Made by a program: the position numbers and the translations under genes. Below are positions 8,169 to 13,869 of a DNA stretch of 25,740 bases, piece after piece. The stretch is taken from the IMG/VR virus record IMGVR_UViG_3300022934_000156, positions 1 through 25,740 of that record. The stretch is one strand, 5' to 3'. This stretch comes from a virus. Positions within the stretch are counted from its first letter, which is position 1, and each line of letters opens with the position of its first letter. The notes below the pieces were generated by a model that did no database searches, was not told where the DNA came from, and saw nothing but the letters and a program-made list of their open reading frames with translations.

Positions 8169-8293
8169 TGTTAATTTGAGGGCGTGACATGTTCTCATGC
8201 GTGTCACTCCTAAAACGTTTGATTAGGGTTAATGTTAGACTCCCAAAGTGAACATACTCCTAACCCGGCCCCGCGCAATGCGGGGCTTTTTTT
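8169..8293 (+). ncRNA. Candidate small RNA with anti-ribosome-binding-site loop
   Basis: No coding frame of note fits this gap. It folds as: stem GTGACA/TGTCAC (8184-8207), a long hairpin with outer arms GGGTTA/TAACCC (8226-8231 and 8261-8266) and inner arms ATGTT/AACAT (8232-8236 and 8251-8255), and a terminal intrinsic terminator. The 14-base loop (8237-8250) contains CTCCCAAAGT, the exact complement of the ACTTTGGGAG box before the genes at 11186, 14575, 15992 and 16351, and nine bases of that at 16824 and 17823. It could be a separate RNA or a processed 3' end of the replication operon. The pairings are seen; the RNA and its targets are inferred. Confidence 0.45.
8268..8293 (+). terminator. 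Strong intrinsic terminator of the replication operon
   Basis: GCCCCGC (8268-8274) pairs with GCGGGGC (8280-8286) around GCAAT, followed by seven T. It closes the long plus-strand operon and would also form the 3' end of the candidate small RNA. Confidence 0.9.
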
Positions 8294-8307
8294 GCGCTCT
8301 TGCTTTT

Positions 8308-8348
8308 CATATGTTATTTTATCCAACTAATTCAGATGGGGCGCATAC
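8308..8348 (+). promoter_or_regulatory. AT-rich promoter-like leader before the Cas4-like gene
   Basis: CATATGTTATTTTATCC (8309-8325) directly after the terminator is a promoter candidate; it resembles TATATGCTTTAATAG before the large terminase. The GATGGGGCG segment serves as the ribosome-binding site for GTG 8349. No hairpin is seen here. Confidence 0.35.
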
Positions 8349-9149
8349 GTGCAGTTAATCGACGCGATTGATATGGGGACAGTGAAAACCTACAAGAACG
8401 AACGCCGATGCTACATAGGCGCAAGTAATGTAGGTAATCCCTGCCACGCCTTTCTTCAGTACAGCCTGCGCGGCTACCCACAAAACCTCCCACCACCCGC
8501 AGTCATGCGGATCTTCGCCCTCGGCCACTATCTGGAAGAAGTGGTTGTTGAAGACCTGAAGATGGCGGGCGTTTACGTTCAGGAGGTTAACCCAAAGACC
8601 GGGAAACAATGGACGTACACGGCCCTCGGTGGACACCTACGCGGCCACGCCGACGGCGTCATCAACAACGGCGAATCGATGCAGATCCTTGAGATCAAGT
8701 CGATGAACGAAAAGAAATGGCGCACCTTTAAAAACTTGGGGATCGAAAAAAGTCACCCAATCTACTACGACCAGATGCAACTCCTCATGGGGTTGTCTGG
8801 CTTCACATCCGCATGGATGGTGGCGTACAACAAAAACACCTCCGTGTACCACGCACAGAACGTCCCCTTTGACGAACCACGGTTCAAGGACCTGTTGCGT
8901 AAATCCCTATCCGTGGTCCGTGGCTCGTCCACTACTCGCATCTCAGATACCCCGGATTGCTTTGAGTGCAAGTACTGTAACTACAAGCCACACTGCTGGC
9001 CCGACGGTGAACAACCTCTTCCCCTATCCGTCGAGTGCCGCACCTGTCGTCACGCCAAACCGACAGCGAAACGCAAGTGGTATTGTACGCTACACAAGTC
9101 ACGGGCCACGGACCCTTGTTCACAATGGTCAAAGTTGCAACCGGAATGA
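8349..9149 (+). CDS. Cas4/RecB-like PD-(D/E)XK nuclease with Cys clusters
   Basis: 266 residues, GTG start (the ATG at 8335 is in another frame). Nuclease core: GHADGV (His100, Asp102), ILEIKS (Glu115, Lys117) and YYDQMQLLM (Gln142), the order of RecB-family exonucleases. Cys32 and Cys204, Cys207, Cys210, Cys216 (CFECKYCNYKPHC) match the four-Cys iron-sulfur site of Cas4/AddB-type enzymes. A second group (Cys230, Cys233, Cys246, Cys257) forms an extra zinc-like knuckle at the C-terminus. Likely role: end resection in phage recombination or replication; no Cas1/Cas2 or CRISPR array is nearby. The codons for SRATDP contain the 16-base repeat shared with the primase gene end. Confidence 0.88.
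   Translation: MQLIDAIDMGTVKTYKNERRCYIGASNVGNPCHAFLQYSLRGYPQNLPPPAVMRIFALGHYLEEVVVEDLKMAGVYVQEVNPKTGKQWTYTALGGHLRGHADGVINNGESMQILEIKSMNEKKWRTFKNLGIEKSHPIYYDQMQLLMGLSGFTSAWMVAYNKNTSVYHAQNVPFDEPRFKDLLRKSLSVVRGSSTTRISDTPDCFECKYCNYKPHCWPDGEQPLPLSVECRTCRHAKPTAKRKWYCTLHKSRATDPCSQWSKLQPE
9100..9115 (+). repeat. 16-base dispersed repeat, copy in nuclease gene
   Basis: Same 16 bases as 3571-3586, in the same frame, coding for SRATDP near the nuclease C-terminus. Confidence 0.85.
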
Positions 9150-9319
9150 CTATGAGCGGAGACATTTGTTGGTGGTGTCGCGGAAAGCTGATATGGGGCG
9201 GAGACCATGACGTAGAAGACGACAACTTCTTTGACATGTCCACAAACCTGACCTGCTCCGACTGCGGCGCACACGTCATTTATTACCGACCCACTGAGGA
9301 GGAAAACCCTGATGGCTAA
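9146..9319 (+). CDS. 57-residue zinc-ribbon protein
   Basis: The start ATG 9146 overlaps the nuclease stop (ATGA), which is the natural coupling point; a longer frame upstream lies inside the nuclease gene and is not used. Two CxxC knuckles (CWWC at 8-11 and CSDC near residue 37) make a four-Cys zinc ribbon around an acidic insert. Unknown function. Confidence 0.75.
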   Translation: MTMSGDICWWCRGKLIWGGDHDVEDDNFFDMSTNLTCSDCGAHVIYYRPTEEENPDG

Positions 9320-9566
9320 CAAAAAACGCCGCGCCCGTGGCAAAGACGGACGATTTATCGCGGACAATCCTGAGACAGAAGTGAACGAAGCGTGGGAACA
9401 ACCGCAGAACGCTAGCGTGTCCATAACCGCGCCTCCTGCGGCGGAGGGAGATTCATCGAAAAAACTTCACCGCATTGCAGAACCTGAGAAAAAATTAATG
9501 GGTTGGCAGGGATACCTCGCGTTGTTTCTAATTTTCTTGTTTATCTCCTTGCTTAAGATAGTTTAA
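9312..9566 (+). CDS. Small tail-anchored membrane protein
   Basis: 84 residues: a basic, Lys/Arg-rich start (MANKKRRARGKDGRF), a polar linker, and one C-terminal hydrophobic helix (YLALFLIFLFISLLKIV) ending one residue before the stop, typical of a tail-anchored inner-membrane protein with its head in the cytoplasm. GAGGAGG lies before the ATG, which overlaps the preceding gene by eight bases. The basic head resembles small phage proteins that start KKRRARGKDGRF. Function unknown; too long and polar for a classic holin. Confidence 0.75.
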   Translation: MANKKRRARGKDGRFIADNPETEVNEAWEQPQNASVSITAPPAAEGDSSKKLHRIAEPEKKLMGWQGYLALFLIFLFISLLKIV

Positions 9567-9613
9567 TCACGTATACCTGACTCCCGAGATTAATCGCATG
9601 TGGGGGCAGGCGG

Positions 9614-10120
9614 TTGAGTCGGCTTACTTGCAAGATTTGCAAGAAAAGAAAAGTTAAGAAATATTTTGGCGAGCGATTCCACAGTACGGGAATGTACCAA
9701 CGTGGGAAGCCCGTTTGCATCGAATGTGACTCAGCGCGTCAGAAAGTCTCCGTCTACAAATCCCCCCGCAACTACCTTTCCTCACGGCACAGGGACATGC
9801 GGCAACGCGTCCGGCGCTACGAGATAGAATTTGACGAAAGGGTTGACTTAGATTTTCTATGTGGTCTATTCAAAGAACAGCAGGGACTATGTGCCGTGTC
9901 CAACCTGCCCATGACATGGATGCACGAAGGACTGTCATCGAACCACGGCTCACGGCGCGGGACCAATATTTCTATCGACAGGATTGACCCAGACATCGGC
10001 TACGTGCCCGGTAACATTCGACTCGTTTGCGACCGCGTCAATAAAATGCGGTCCAACATGACCGACGGCGACCTTTATTTCTGGTGCGCGGTGCTAACAA
10101 ACGCGCTTCAAAAAGACTAA
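9614..10120 (+). CDS. HNH endonuclease
   Basis: 168 residues, TTG start behind GGGGGCAGG; the ATG at 9598 is in another frame. An N-terminal four-Cys zinc finger (Cys6, Cys9, Cys35, Cys38) precedes an HNH core: CAVSNLPM (93-100), SIDRIDPDIGYVPGNIRLVCD (120-140). The phage family with SxDRID in place of the canonical His pair is common as free-standing HNH or homing-type enzymes. It could be a genome-packaging cofactor or a selfish homing gene; its distance from both terminases and its own start signal favour the latter. It converges with the minus-strand gene at 10117 (four-base overlap). Confidence 0.85.
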   Translation: MSRLTCKICKKRKVKKYFGERFHSTGMYQRGKPVCIECDSARQKVSVYKSPRNYLSSRHRDMRQRVRRYEIEFDERVDLDFLCGLFKEQQGLCAVSNLPMTWMHEGLSSNHGSRRGTNISIDRIDPDIGYVPGNIRLVCDRVNKMRSNMTDGDLYFWCAVLTNALQKD

Positions 10121-10296
10121 GCCTGCCTCACCCGACGCGCGACTTCTTCAATCATCTGAAGGCGGCTGGCATAAAAAACTTCGTCCCGCTCTTCCTCTTC
10201 TTCCTCACGCGCTTCCGACTCTCCGAAATTTAATTCACTCTCTTCTTCCAGATCGTCAAGCACCAAGTCTTCCCAATCATCGTCTCTTTCAGCCAT
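10117..10296 (-). CDS. 59-residue highly acidic protein
   Basis: ATG complementary to 10294-10296, stop at 10117-10119. More than a third of residues are Asp or Glu (DDWEDLVLDDLEEESELNF, then REEEEEERDEV), ending in a basic amphipathic helix (RLQMIEEVARRVRQA). It overlaps the minus-strand gene before it by eight bases, so both form an operon. Such acidic phage peptides sometimes mimic DNA or inhibit host enzymes; that is speculation here. Confidence 0.6.
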   Translation of the reverse strand: MAERDDDWEDLVLDDLEEESELNFGESEAREEEEEERDEVFYASRLQMIEEVARRVRQA

Positions 10297-10552
10297 GAGT
10301 TTTCCACTCCTCCACGCTAATTACCCAATCCATCGGTATTGCAATCTCCGCGTCCCCCTCTTCCACTTCACCCCTGTCATTTAACAAAACGTGCGGACAC
10401 AGCAAAAGACGCCGCTCGTCCTGATGAAGTATCACGCCCATAGATAACACCGACGCCTCTTTCGTCTCCTTCATCTCCTCAACCGAACGCCAACCCACAC
10501 GGCTCCCGCCACACGCATCACGCCACTTGACCAAAAAAAGTCTCGGCATCAT
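10289..10552 (-). CDS. Hypothetical protein of the minus-strand pocket
   Basis: 87 residues starting with two Met (10550-10552 and 10547-10549), with GGGGGA upstream on the minus strand. The sequence alternates strands and polar turns (RLFLVKWRDACGG, SVLSMGVILHQDERRLLLCPHVLL, EIAIPMDWVISVEEW), suggesting a compact beta-rich fold. No known family. Together with the acidic gene it is the only minus-strand unit apart from the SNF2-like helicase. Confidence 0.65.
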   Translation of the reverse strand: MMPRLFLVKWRDACGGSRVGWRSVEEMKETKEASVLSMGVILHQDERRLLLCPHVLLNDRGEVEEGDAEIAIPMDWVISVEEWKTHG

Positions 10553-10560
10553 CTTGCTAT

Positions 10561-10630
10561 CCCCCAGATATAAGATAGAGTTAGTCCTTCTATTGAAGTA
10601 GACTACTACAGTCCGCCGGGAGAGTCTGAT
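10561..10630 (+). promoter_or_regulatory. Divergent promoter region with hairpin leader
   Basis: TATAAGATA (10569-10577) resembles TATGCGATA; it is followed by a near-perfect hairpin TAGTCCTTC-TATT-GAAG-TA-GACTA (10582-10605) and a GGGAGA ribosome-binding site. On the minus strand the same AT-rich box reads TATCTTATATC before the gene at 10552. Promoter calls are inferred from similarity to the repeated cassettes. Confidence 0.45.
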
Positions 10631-10891
10631 ATGGGATTGGCAATTGATTCAGAAAAAAGAGTAGATGTCGCCAAACTACTGGAAAGTAGCGAAGACTTCC
10701 GCGAATTCGTAGCCAACGCGCTACAAAACGAAATCTGGTTGGGCGACGAACAAAGCAAGCACATAATGGAAACCCTGATGGCCGACGACGAACAGGAATT
10801 TGTGATGGCCCTGTGCCAAATCGGATTCATCGTCTACACCGACTACCTCATCGAAACCCGCGACCTATACAAGAACAAGAGCTTCCACTAA
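10631..10891 (+). CDS. Acidic helical hypothetical protein
   Basis: 86 residues, strong GGGAGA before the ATG. Mostly helical with many Asp/Glu (VAKLLESSEDFREFVANAL, MADDEQEFVMALCQIGFIVYTDYL). No known family. Its stop overlaps the next start by one base, so the two are coupled. Confidence 0.65.
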   Translation: MGLAIDSEKRVDVAKLLESSEDFREFVANALQNEIWLGDEQSKHIMETLMADDEQEFVMALCQIGFIVYTDYLIETRDLYKNKSFH

Positions 10892-11073
10892 TGAGACACT
10901 GCTACGTCTGCAACCGATGCGGGGTGCCCATCAACAACGCACTGTGCGAGCAGTGCCACAGCAACAACAAAAAGAAAGAAGTGAAAATGGAAATCGCTGA
11001 ACACTTCCTAGCCCTCGCCTTCATCTCCGGAATGACCCTCTACTTCGTGTTTTTCGTCACGCCACCCGCGTAA
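10891..11073 (+). CDS. Zinc-ribbon protein with C-terminal membrane helix
   Basis: 60 residues. The first 25 hold CYVCNRCG and CEQCH, a compact four-Cys zinc ribbon; a Lys-rich linker follows, then one hydrophobic helix (FLALAFISGMTLYFVFFV). The architecture, a small cytoplasmic zinc ribbon anchored in the membrane, is visible; the role is not known. The start was chosen at the TAATG coupling with the upstream gene. Confidence 0.7.
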   Translation: MRHCYVCNRCGVPINNALCEQCHSNNKKKEVKMEIAEHFLALAFISGMTLYFVFFVTPPA

Positions 11074-11079
11074 ACGTTT

Positions 11080-11102
11080 ATAACCATATCGCATATGGTT
11101 AT
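11080..11102. repeat. Perfect inverted repeat ATAACCATAT-CGC-ATATGGTTAT
   Basis: Ten-base arms around CGC, directly downstream of the gene ending at 11073. No T-run follows, so it is not a standard terminator. The centre reads TATCGCATA, the reverse complement of the TATGCGATA box, so it may be an operator or a leftward promoter box. Confidence 0.7.
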
Positions 11103-11133
11103 GAAAAAATAATATTGGACAGCCTATCCCATA

Positions 11134-11185
11134 TATGCGATATTCGGGAGTGTTCCACGTGGAACATCAACTTTGGGAGAACACC
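11134..11185 (+). promoter_or_regulatory. Leader cassette 1 with parS-like palindrome
   Basis: TATGCGATA (11134-11142), then the perfect 16-base palindrome TGTTCCACGTGGAACA (11151-11166), then ACTTTGGGAG (11170-11179) and ATG 11186. In the other cassettes the same slot holds a GC-rich hairpin, so here the palindrome may serve as leader hairpin TGTTCC/GGAACA. It also matches the form of ParB-binding parS sites. Confidence 0.65.
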
Positions 11186-11404
11186 ATGATTAGACATACA
11201 AAACTTTCCGTCGATGTGACAGATACATACACCAACGCGCTTTACAACAGGTATCGCGAATTACGAGAGGCGCTTCACCGGCTTGAACGTTTTAGACGAG
11301 GCGCTTCAGAATATGATCTTGAAATGCTGAAGGGTGAAGTTCAAACCGCAGTTGACTACATTTTAGAAACAGACCCGGAGTCCGGATTCTATGCTAACAA
11401 TTGA
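11186..11404 (+). CDS. Small helical hypothetical protein
   Basis: 72 residues, start fixed by the ACTTTGGGAG box. A predicted two-helix hairpin with many Arg, Glu and Leu (NALYNRYRELREALHRLERF, EMLKGEVQTAVDYILE). No known family. It is the first gene under a cassette-type leader. Confidence 0.65.
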   Translation: MIRHTKLSVDVTDTYTNALYNRYRELREALHRLERFRRGASEYDLEMLKGEVQTAVDYILETDPESGFYANN

Positions 11405-11522
11405 AGAAATGGCCCACACCTTACGGACCACGGACCACGAGTCAGCCTCTCAACTAGATGAGATCACCAACAACATTACCAAAACACTTAACGGAGAAGA
11501 CCATGAAACCAGAAACAACTAA
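11391..11522 (+). CDS. Possible 43-residue protein carrying a short repeat
   Basis: ATG 11391 lies in the end of the previous gene, with GGAG ten bases before it; the frame ends at 11522, past the next start. The codons for LRTTDH consist of the sequence ACGGACCACGGACCACGA (11423-11440), a member of the short repeat family found in other genes here. It may be a real small protein or a frame that only bridges the gap. Confidence 0.4.
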   Translation: MLTIEEMAHTLRTTDHESASQLDEITNNITKTLNGEDHETRNN

Positions 11523-11760
11523 CGACGTGCCGCTAACTGAAGCAGAAGCGCAATACGGCAAACCACAAGACCGCATCGTCAAGCTACTCCAGCTAGGATT
11601 CAGCCGGGATGAAGTCTTTCACGACATCTGCGAAAAATGCTCCATGTCTACCACCCACAGCCGGTCACCCAAAAAGCGTAAGCAGGAACTCGCTAACATC
11701 ATCGCCCAGATAGACGACATCAGCGTCTTCTCTAAAGGCACGATTCCAAAAGGCGCATGA
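11503..11760 (+). CDS. Hypothetical protein
   Basis: 85 residues, ATG 11503 behind AACGGAGAAGACC. The centre (DRIVKLLQLGFSRDEVFHDICEKCSMSTTHSRSPKKRKQELANII) resembles a helix-turn-helix-like arrangement followed by a basic patch, but no family can be named. Its stop overlaps the next start (ATGA). Confidence 0.65.
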   Translation: MKPETTNDVPLTEAEAQYGKPQDRIVKLLQLGFSRDEVFHDICEKCSMSTTHSRSPKKRKQELANIIAQIDDISVFSKGTIPKGA

Positions 11761-11858
11761 GCGACCGCACAGGGGAACTGCTCGTCGGGGCGGCTGTCAT
11801 CGTCGGCGGAATCTGCATCATACTCAGCGGGATCTTCCTCTTCCTCCTCTTACCGTGA
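11757..11858 (+). CDS. 33-residue single-span membrane peptide
   Basis: Begins at the ATGA overlap with the gene before. After a short polar start (MSDRTGE) nearly all residues are hydrophobic (LLVGAAVIVGGICIILSG, IFLFLLLP), enough for one long membrane helix. It could be a lysis or superinfection peptide, but with no endolysin in the window this cannot be decided. Confidence 0.55.
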   Translation: MSDRTGELLVGAAVIVGGICIILSGIFLFLLLP

Positions 11859-11882
11859 GCCGTGGGCCGTGGGCCGTGGGCC
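11859..11882 (+). repeat. Triple GCCGTGGG repeat
   Basis: Three head-to-tail copies of GCCGTGGG ending in GCC. At 11910-11936 the reverse-complement theme (CACGGGCCACG, then CACGGACCACGGG) follows, so the two parts could pair. The same theme recurs at 18516-18532 and inside several genes. Confidence 0.75.
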
Positions 11883-12036
11883 ATCAGCCCCATGTCGCGA
11901 GACAGCAGGCACGGGCCACGTATCACGGACCACGGGTCTTAATTTCGCTATCTATATAGTGTTTTCCCAGAGAAATAAAAAAATAAAAAATAAATTCTAA
12001 ATAGCCGTTACCGGCGTTACCGCGTTACCTTGCCCC

Positions 12037-12054
12037 GAAAGCCGCATAAACACT
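12037..12054 (+). repeat. Left arm of an 18-base inverted repeat
   Basis: GAAAGCCGCATAAACACT here is the exact reverse complement of 18371-18388. The two arms enclose 6.3 kb with the small terminase, the nuclease and the cassette genes. Confidence 0.85.
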
Positions 12055-12064
12055 GGGTTTTGTA

Positions 12065-12085
12065 GTAACACGTGGGTAACGTGGG
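12065..12085 (+). repeat. GTAACACGTGG / GTAACGTGGG iteron-like repeats
   Basis: GTAACACGTGG (12065-12075) overlaps GGTAACGTGGG. Three GTTACC units in the opposite sense lie at 12007-12012, 12016-12021 and 12024-12029. GTAACACGTGG occurs again at 18449-18459 before the large terminase, and GTAACAC-type repeats at 18779-18818. Confidence 0.6.
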
Positions 12086-12195
12086 TATACACCACTTATG
12101 TTCAAGCTCGTTAATCAAGCTATTTGCATTAAGGCGTTTGAGATTCAAAAAAAAATATTTTTATTTTTCTGGAAAATATATATATAGGGAGCCAA

Positions 12196-12241
12196 ATTAA
12201 GGTATGGTTATCCGGACTTACTCACATACCGAGGTACTCCT
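12196..12241 (+). promoter_or_regulatory. Leader of the small terminase gene
   Basis: TATGGTTATCCGGACT (12203-12218) is a degenerate form of TATGCGATAGTCCGACT in the cassettes at 15.9 and 16.3 kb. GGTATG (12201-12206) and CATACC (12225-12230) can pair. The ribosome-binding site before GTG 12242 is weak (GAGGTACTCC). Confidence 0.4.
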
Positions 12242-12889
12242 GTGACAAAGAAAGCCAAGCGATACGCCAAGGTACTGGACACCAAGGCAGTGGCACTTCC
12301 TGAAGCAAAACGACAGCAAACCAACCGTCCGCCATTGGCACAAAAGCGTTTGACCAGAAGGCAGGAGCTTTTTGTCCGCGAACTCGTGTCAAAAGATGGA
12401 CAGATCACAATGCGGGAGGCCGCGATCAACGCGGGCTATCCTGAACGGTCTGCCCATGTCAGGGCCTCTGAACTCACCAATCCCCGAATCCACCCTCATG
12501 TCTGCCGCGCGATCCGTGAATACAGGCAAGAGCTTGACGAAAAGTATGGCGTGGAATACCAGAGGCATCTCAGGGATCTCCAGATCATCCGTGACGCGGC
12601 GTTAGAGAATGGTGCGTACAGTGCCGCAGTGCAGGCGGAATATCGCCGTGGTCAGGCACAGGGAGACATCTACGTGAATAAAACGGAGATACGTCACGGC
12701 ACTATTGATCAAATGAGCAAGGAAGAGGTCATGAAGGCCTTGAACGAACTCAAGCAGACATACGCCCCGTTGACACATGATGCGGGAGCCGAGGACGGTG
12801 GAAACAGAAAGCGGGCGCGTGAGCGGTTAGCCGAGGATGTGATCGATGGACATATTGGAAACGAAGGCGAAGCCGAAGAAACAGCGTGA
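12242..12889 (+). CDS. terS: Terminase small subunit
   Basis: 215 residues, GTG start. The N-terminal DNA-binding domain reads LTRRQELFVRELV, then ITMREAAINAGYPERSAHVRA, then NPRIHPHVCRAI: the pattern of phage small terminase subunits (LTxxQxxFV...AAIxAGY...A...L.NP.V), with a helix-turn-helix for recognising packaging sites. The middle is helical and probably oligomerises; the tail is acidic. Known partner is the large subunit at 18913, but here 6 kb of other genes lie between them. It overlaps the following nuclease by 44 bases. Confidence 0.85.
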   Translation: MTKKAKRYAKVLDTKAVALPEAKRQQTNRPPLAQKRLTRRQELFVRELVSKDGQITMREAAINAGYPERSAHVRASELTNPRIHPHVCRAIREYRQELDEKYGVEYQRHLRDLQIIRDAALENGAYSAAVQAEYRRGQAQGDIYVNKTEIRHGTIDQMSKEEVMKALNELKQTYAPLTHDAGAEDGGNRKRARERLAEDVIDGHIGNEGEAEETA

Positions 12890-13277
12890 AGCCAGCTTTT
12901 GGCAATCGTTGAAGAAGGCGATTCGGGACAACTGTCCTGATTGGTCTGCCACGCGGTTGGAGTCTAGGGCCACGTTGGGTGTGCCGGATGTCCTGATCAT
13001 GGACGGTAGGGGCGCTTGGCATATGGTGGAATTGAAGACCACGCAGAATATGTCGGTGGAAATCACGCCGCATCAGGTGGCGTTTGCTACCAAACACGCG
13101 CGGGGCAGTTGCTGGATTGCGGTGAAGCTTTGTACTGCCACGGGGAGCGAGATCTTCCTGTACCGTGGCGACCGTGCGGTTGATCTGAAGATGGACGGAC
13201 TGCGCGCCACACCCACCAAACATTTCAGCCACCCTGTTTCGTACCGGAGTGTTCTTCACGCTATTGCCACTATGTGA
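12846..13277 (+). CDS. VRR-NUC-like PD-(D/E)XK nuclease
   Basis: 143 residues. The core is RATLGVPDVLIMDGRGAW followed by MVELKT and TPHQVAFATKHA: Asp48, Glu62, Lys64 and Gln77 match the active site of VRR-NUC/Holliday-junction-resolvase-like phage nucleases. An N-terminal FWQSLKKAIRD helix is also typical. The start ATG 12846 lies inside the small terminase gene with GAGG ten bases upstream. Likely role: resolving branched DNA before packaging. Confidence 0.85.
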   Translation: MDILETKAKPKKQREASFWQSLKKAIRDNCPDWSATRLESRATLGVPDVLIMDGRGAWHMVELKTTQNMSVEITPHQVAFATKHARGSCWIAVKLCTATGSEIFLYRGDRAVDLKMDGLRATPTKHFSHPVSYRSVLHAIATM

Positions 13278-13280
13278 GTT

Positions 13281-13330
13281 ATCCCATACTATGGTGGTGG
13301 GCATGTGCCCTGATTAACGGAGAACGAACG
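13281..13330 (+). promoter_or_regulatory. Leader with hairpin before the gene at 13331
   Basis: CCATACTATGG (13284-13294) is palindromic and may hold a promoter box; GGGC-ATGT-GCCC (13299-13310) forms a hairpin; AACGGAGAAC serves as ribosome-binding site. The order box, hairpin, ribosome-binding site is that of the repeated cassettes, though the sequence differs. Confidence 0.4.
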
Positions 13331-13582
13331 ATGCAAACGGAAGTATTAAAACGTGTGATTTCCATGCTAGAGGCTTATCACGGGGACTTGGAGTATTGGA
13401 TGGGTTGCGGCCTTGAAAATTGGGTGTCTTGTACGTCAGGCACACCGACTCCCCATTACAAAGCCTTGAGCGATTTGAACGAATCCGAATGGCAAGAGGC
13501 AGAAGCCTTTGTGGAAAATTATGTTGCGGATGTTGCACAAGCGGCGGAAGCCCTGAAGAAGATGGTGGAGGCGCGGCCATGA
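13331..13582 (+). CDS. Hypothetical protein
   Basis: 83 residues, ATG 13331 with CGGAGAA upstream; an upstream in-frame ATG would swallow the leader hairpin. Features: an N-terminal helix (EVLKRVISMLEAYHGDLEYW), a Cys/Trp-rich middle, and a long acidic-alanine helix (WQEAEAFVENYVADVAQAAEALKKM). No family recognised. It starts a run of coupled genes (ATGA overlap with the next). Confidence 0.6.
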   Translation: MQTEVLKRVISMLEAYHGDLEYWMGCGLENWVSCTSGTPTPHYKALSDLNESEWQEAEAFVENYVADVAQAAEALKKMVEARP

Positions 13583-13869
13583 GACTTGAATACGCATTGG
13601 CGATTCTGGCGAAAGAGATGGCTTTTTCTGCGGATGCTTTTTTCGATAAAGAATCAGAGATCTACCAAGACATTTGGGAAGCCATTGAAACGGTGAAACG
13701 GGTGACTACTTCACGGTTGATAGAAGAACTCGTCGAGCATGAAGAGCAGAATGATCAACCCGCCCATTTAGAAAGCCTGAAGATACATTGGCGCAGGCAG
13801 GGTTTTACTGATCTGGTACAGGAGTATTGCGACTATTTTCCCGCTTCAGGTCAGGAGGCTTTGTCATGA
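13579..13869 (+). CDS. Helical hypothetical protein
   Basis: 96 residues, start at the ATGA overlap. Almost all helix (LEYALAILAKEMAFSADAF, IWEAIETVKRVTTSRLIEELVEHEE). No motif recognised. It is coupled on both sides (13579-13582 and 13866-13869). Confidence 0.6.
   Translation: MRLEYALAILAKEMAFSADAFFDKESEIYQDIWEAIETVKRVTTSRLIEELVEHEEQNDQPAHLESLKIHWRRQGFTDLVQEYCDYFPASGQEALS

Larger units (their letters stand above)
11859..12241. other. Non-coding region before the small terminase gene
   Basis: 383 bases without a credible gene. It holds GCCGTGGG repeated three times (11859-11882), a related opposite-strand stretch (11910-11936), an AT-rich tract with A-runs (11960-12000), three GTTACC units (12007-12029), one arm of an 18-base inverted repeat (12037-12054), GTAACACGTGGGTAACGTGGG (from 12065), a second A/T tract (12147-12185) and a leader. 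Repeats next to AT-rich DNA before a terminase gene could mark an origin or a packaging site. Confidence 0.6.

Noticed and set aside
8080-8198. Minus-strand 39-codon frame with AGGAG before ATG
   Set aside because: Antisense to the gene at 7974 and a candidate small RNA; no coupling and a low-complexity translation. A chance ribosome-binding site is more likely.
9035-9145. Longer N-terminus for the zinc-ribbon protein at 9146
   Set aside because: It would lie wholly inside the nuclease gene; the ATGA overlap at 9146 is the natural start.
8349-9149. Part of a CRISPR adaptation module
   Set aside because: Cas4-like enzymes are common in phage recombination; no Cas1, Cas2 or repeat-spacer array is in the window.
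11859-12241. tRNA or other structured RNA gene in the gap before the small terminase
   Set aside because: No cloverleaf or anticodon arm could be drawn; the region is explained by short repeats and AT-rich tracts.
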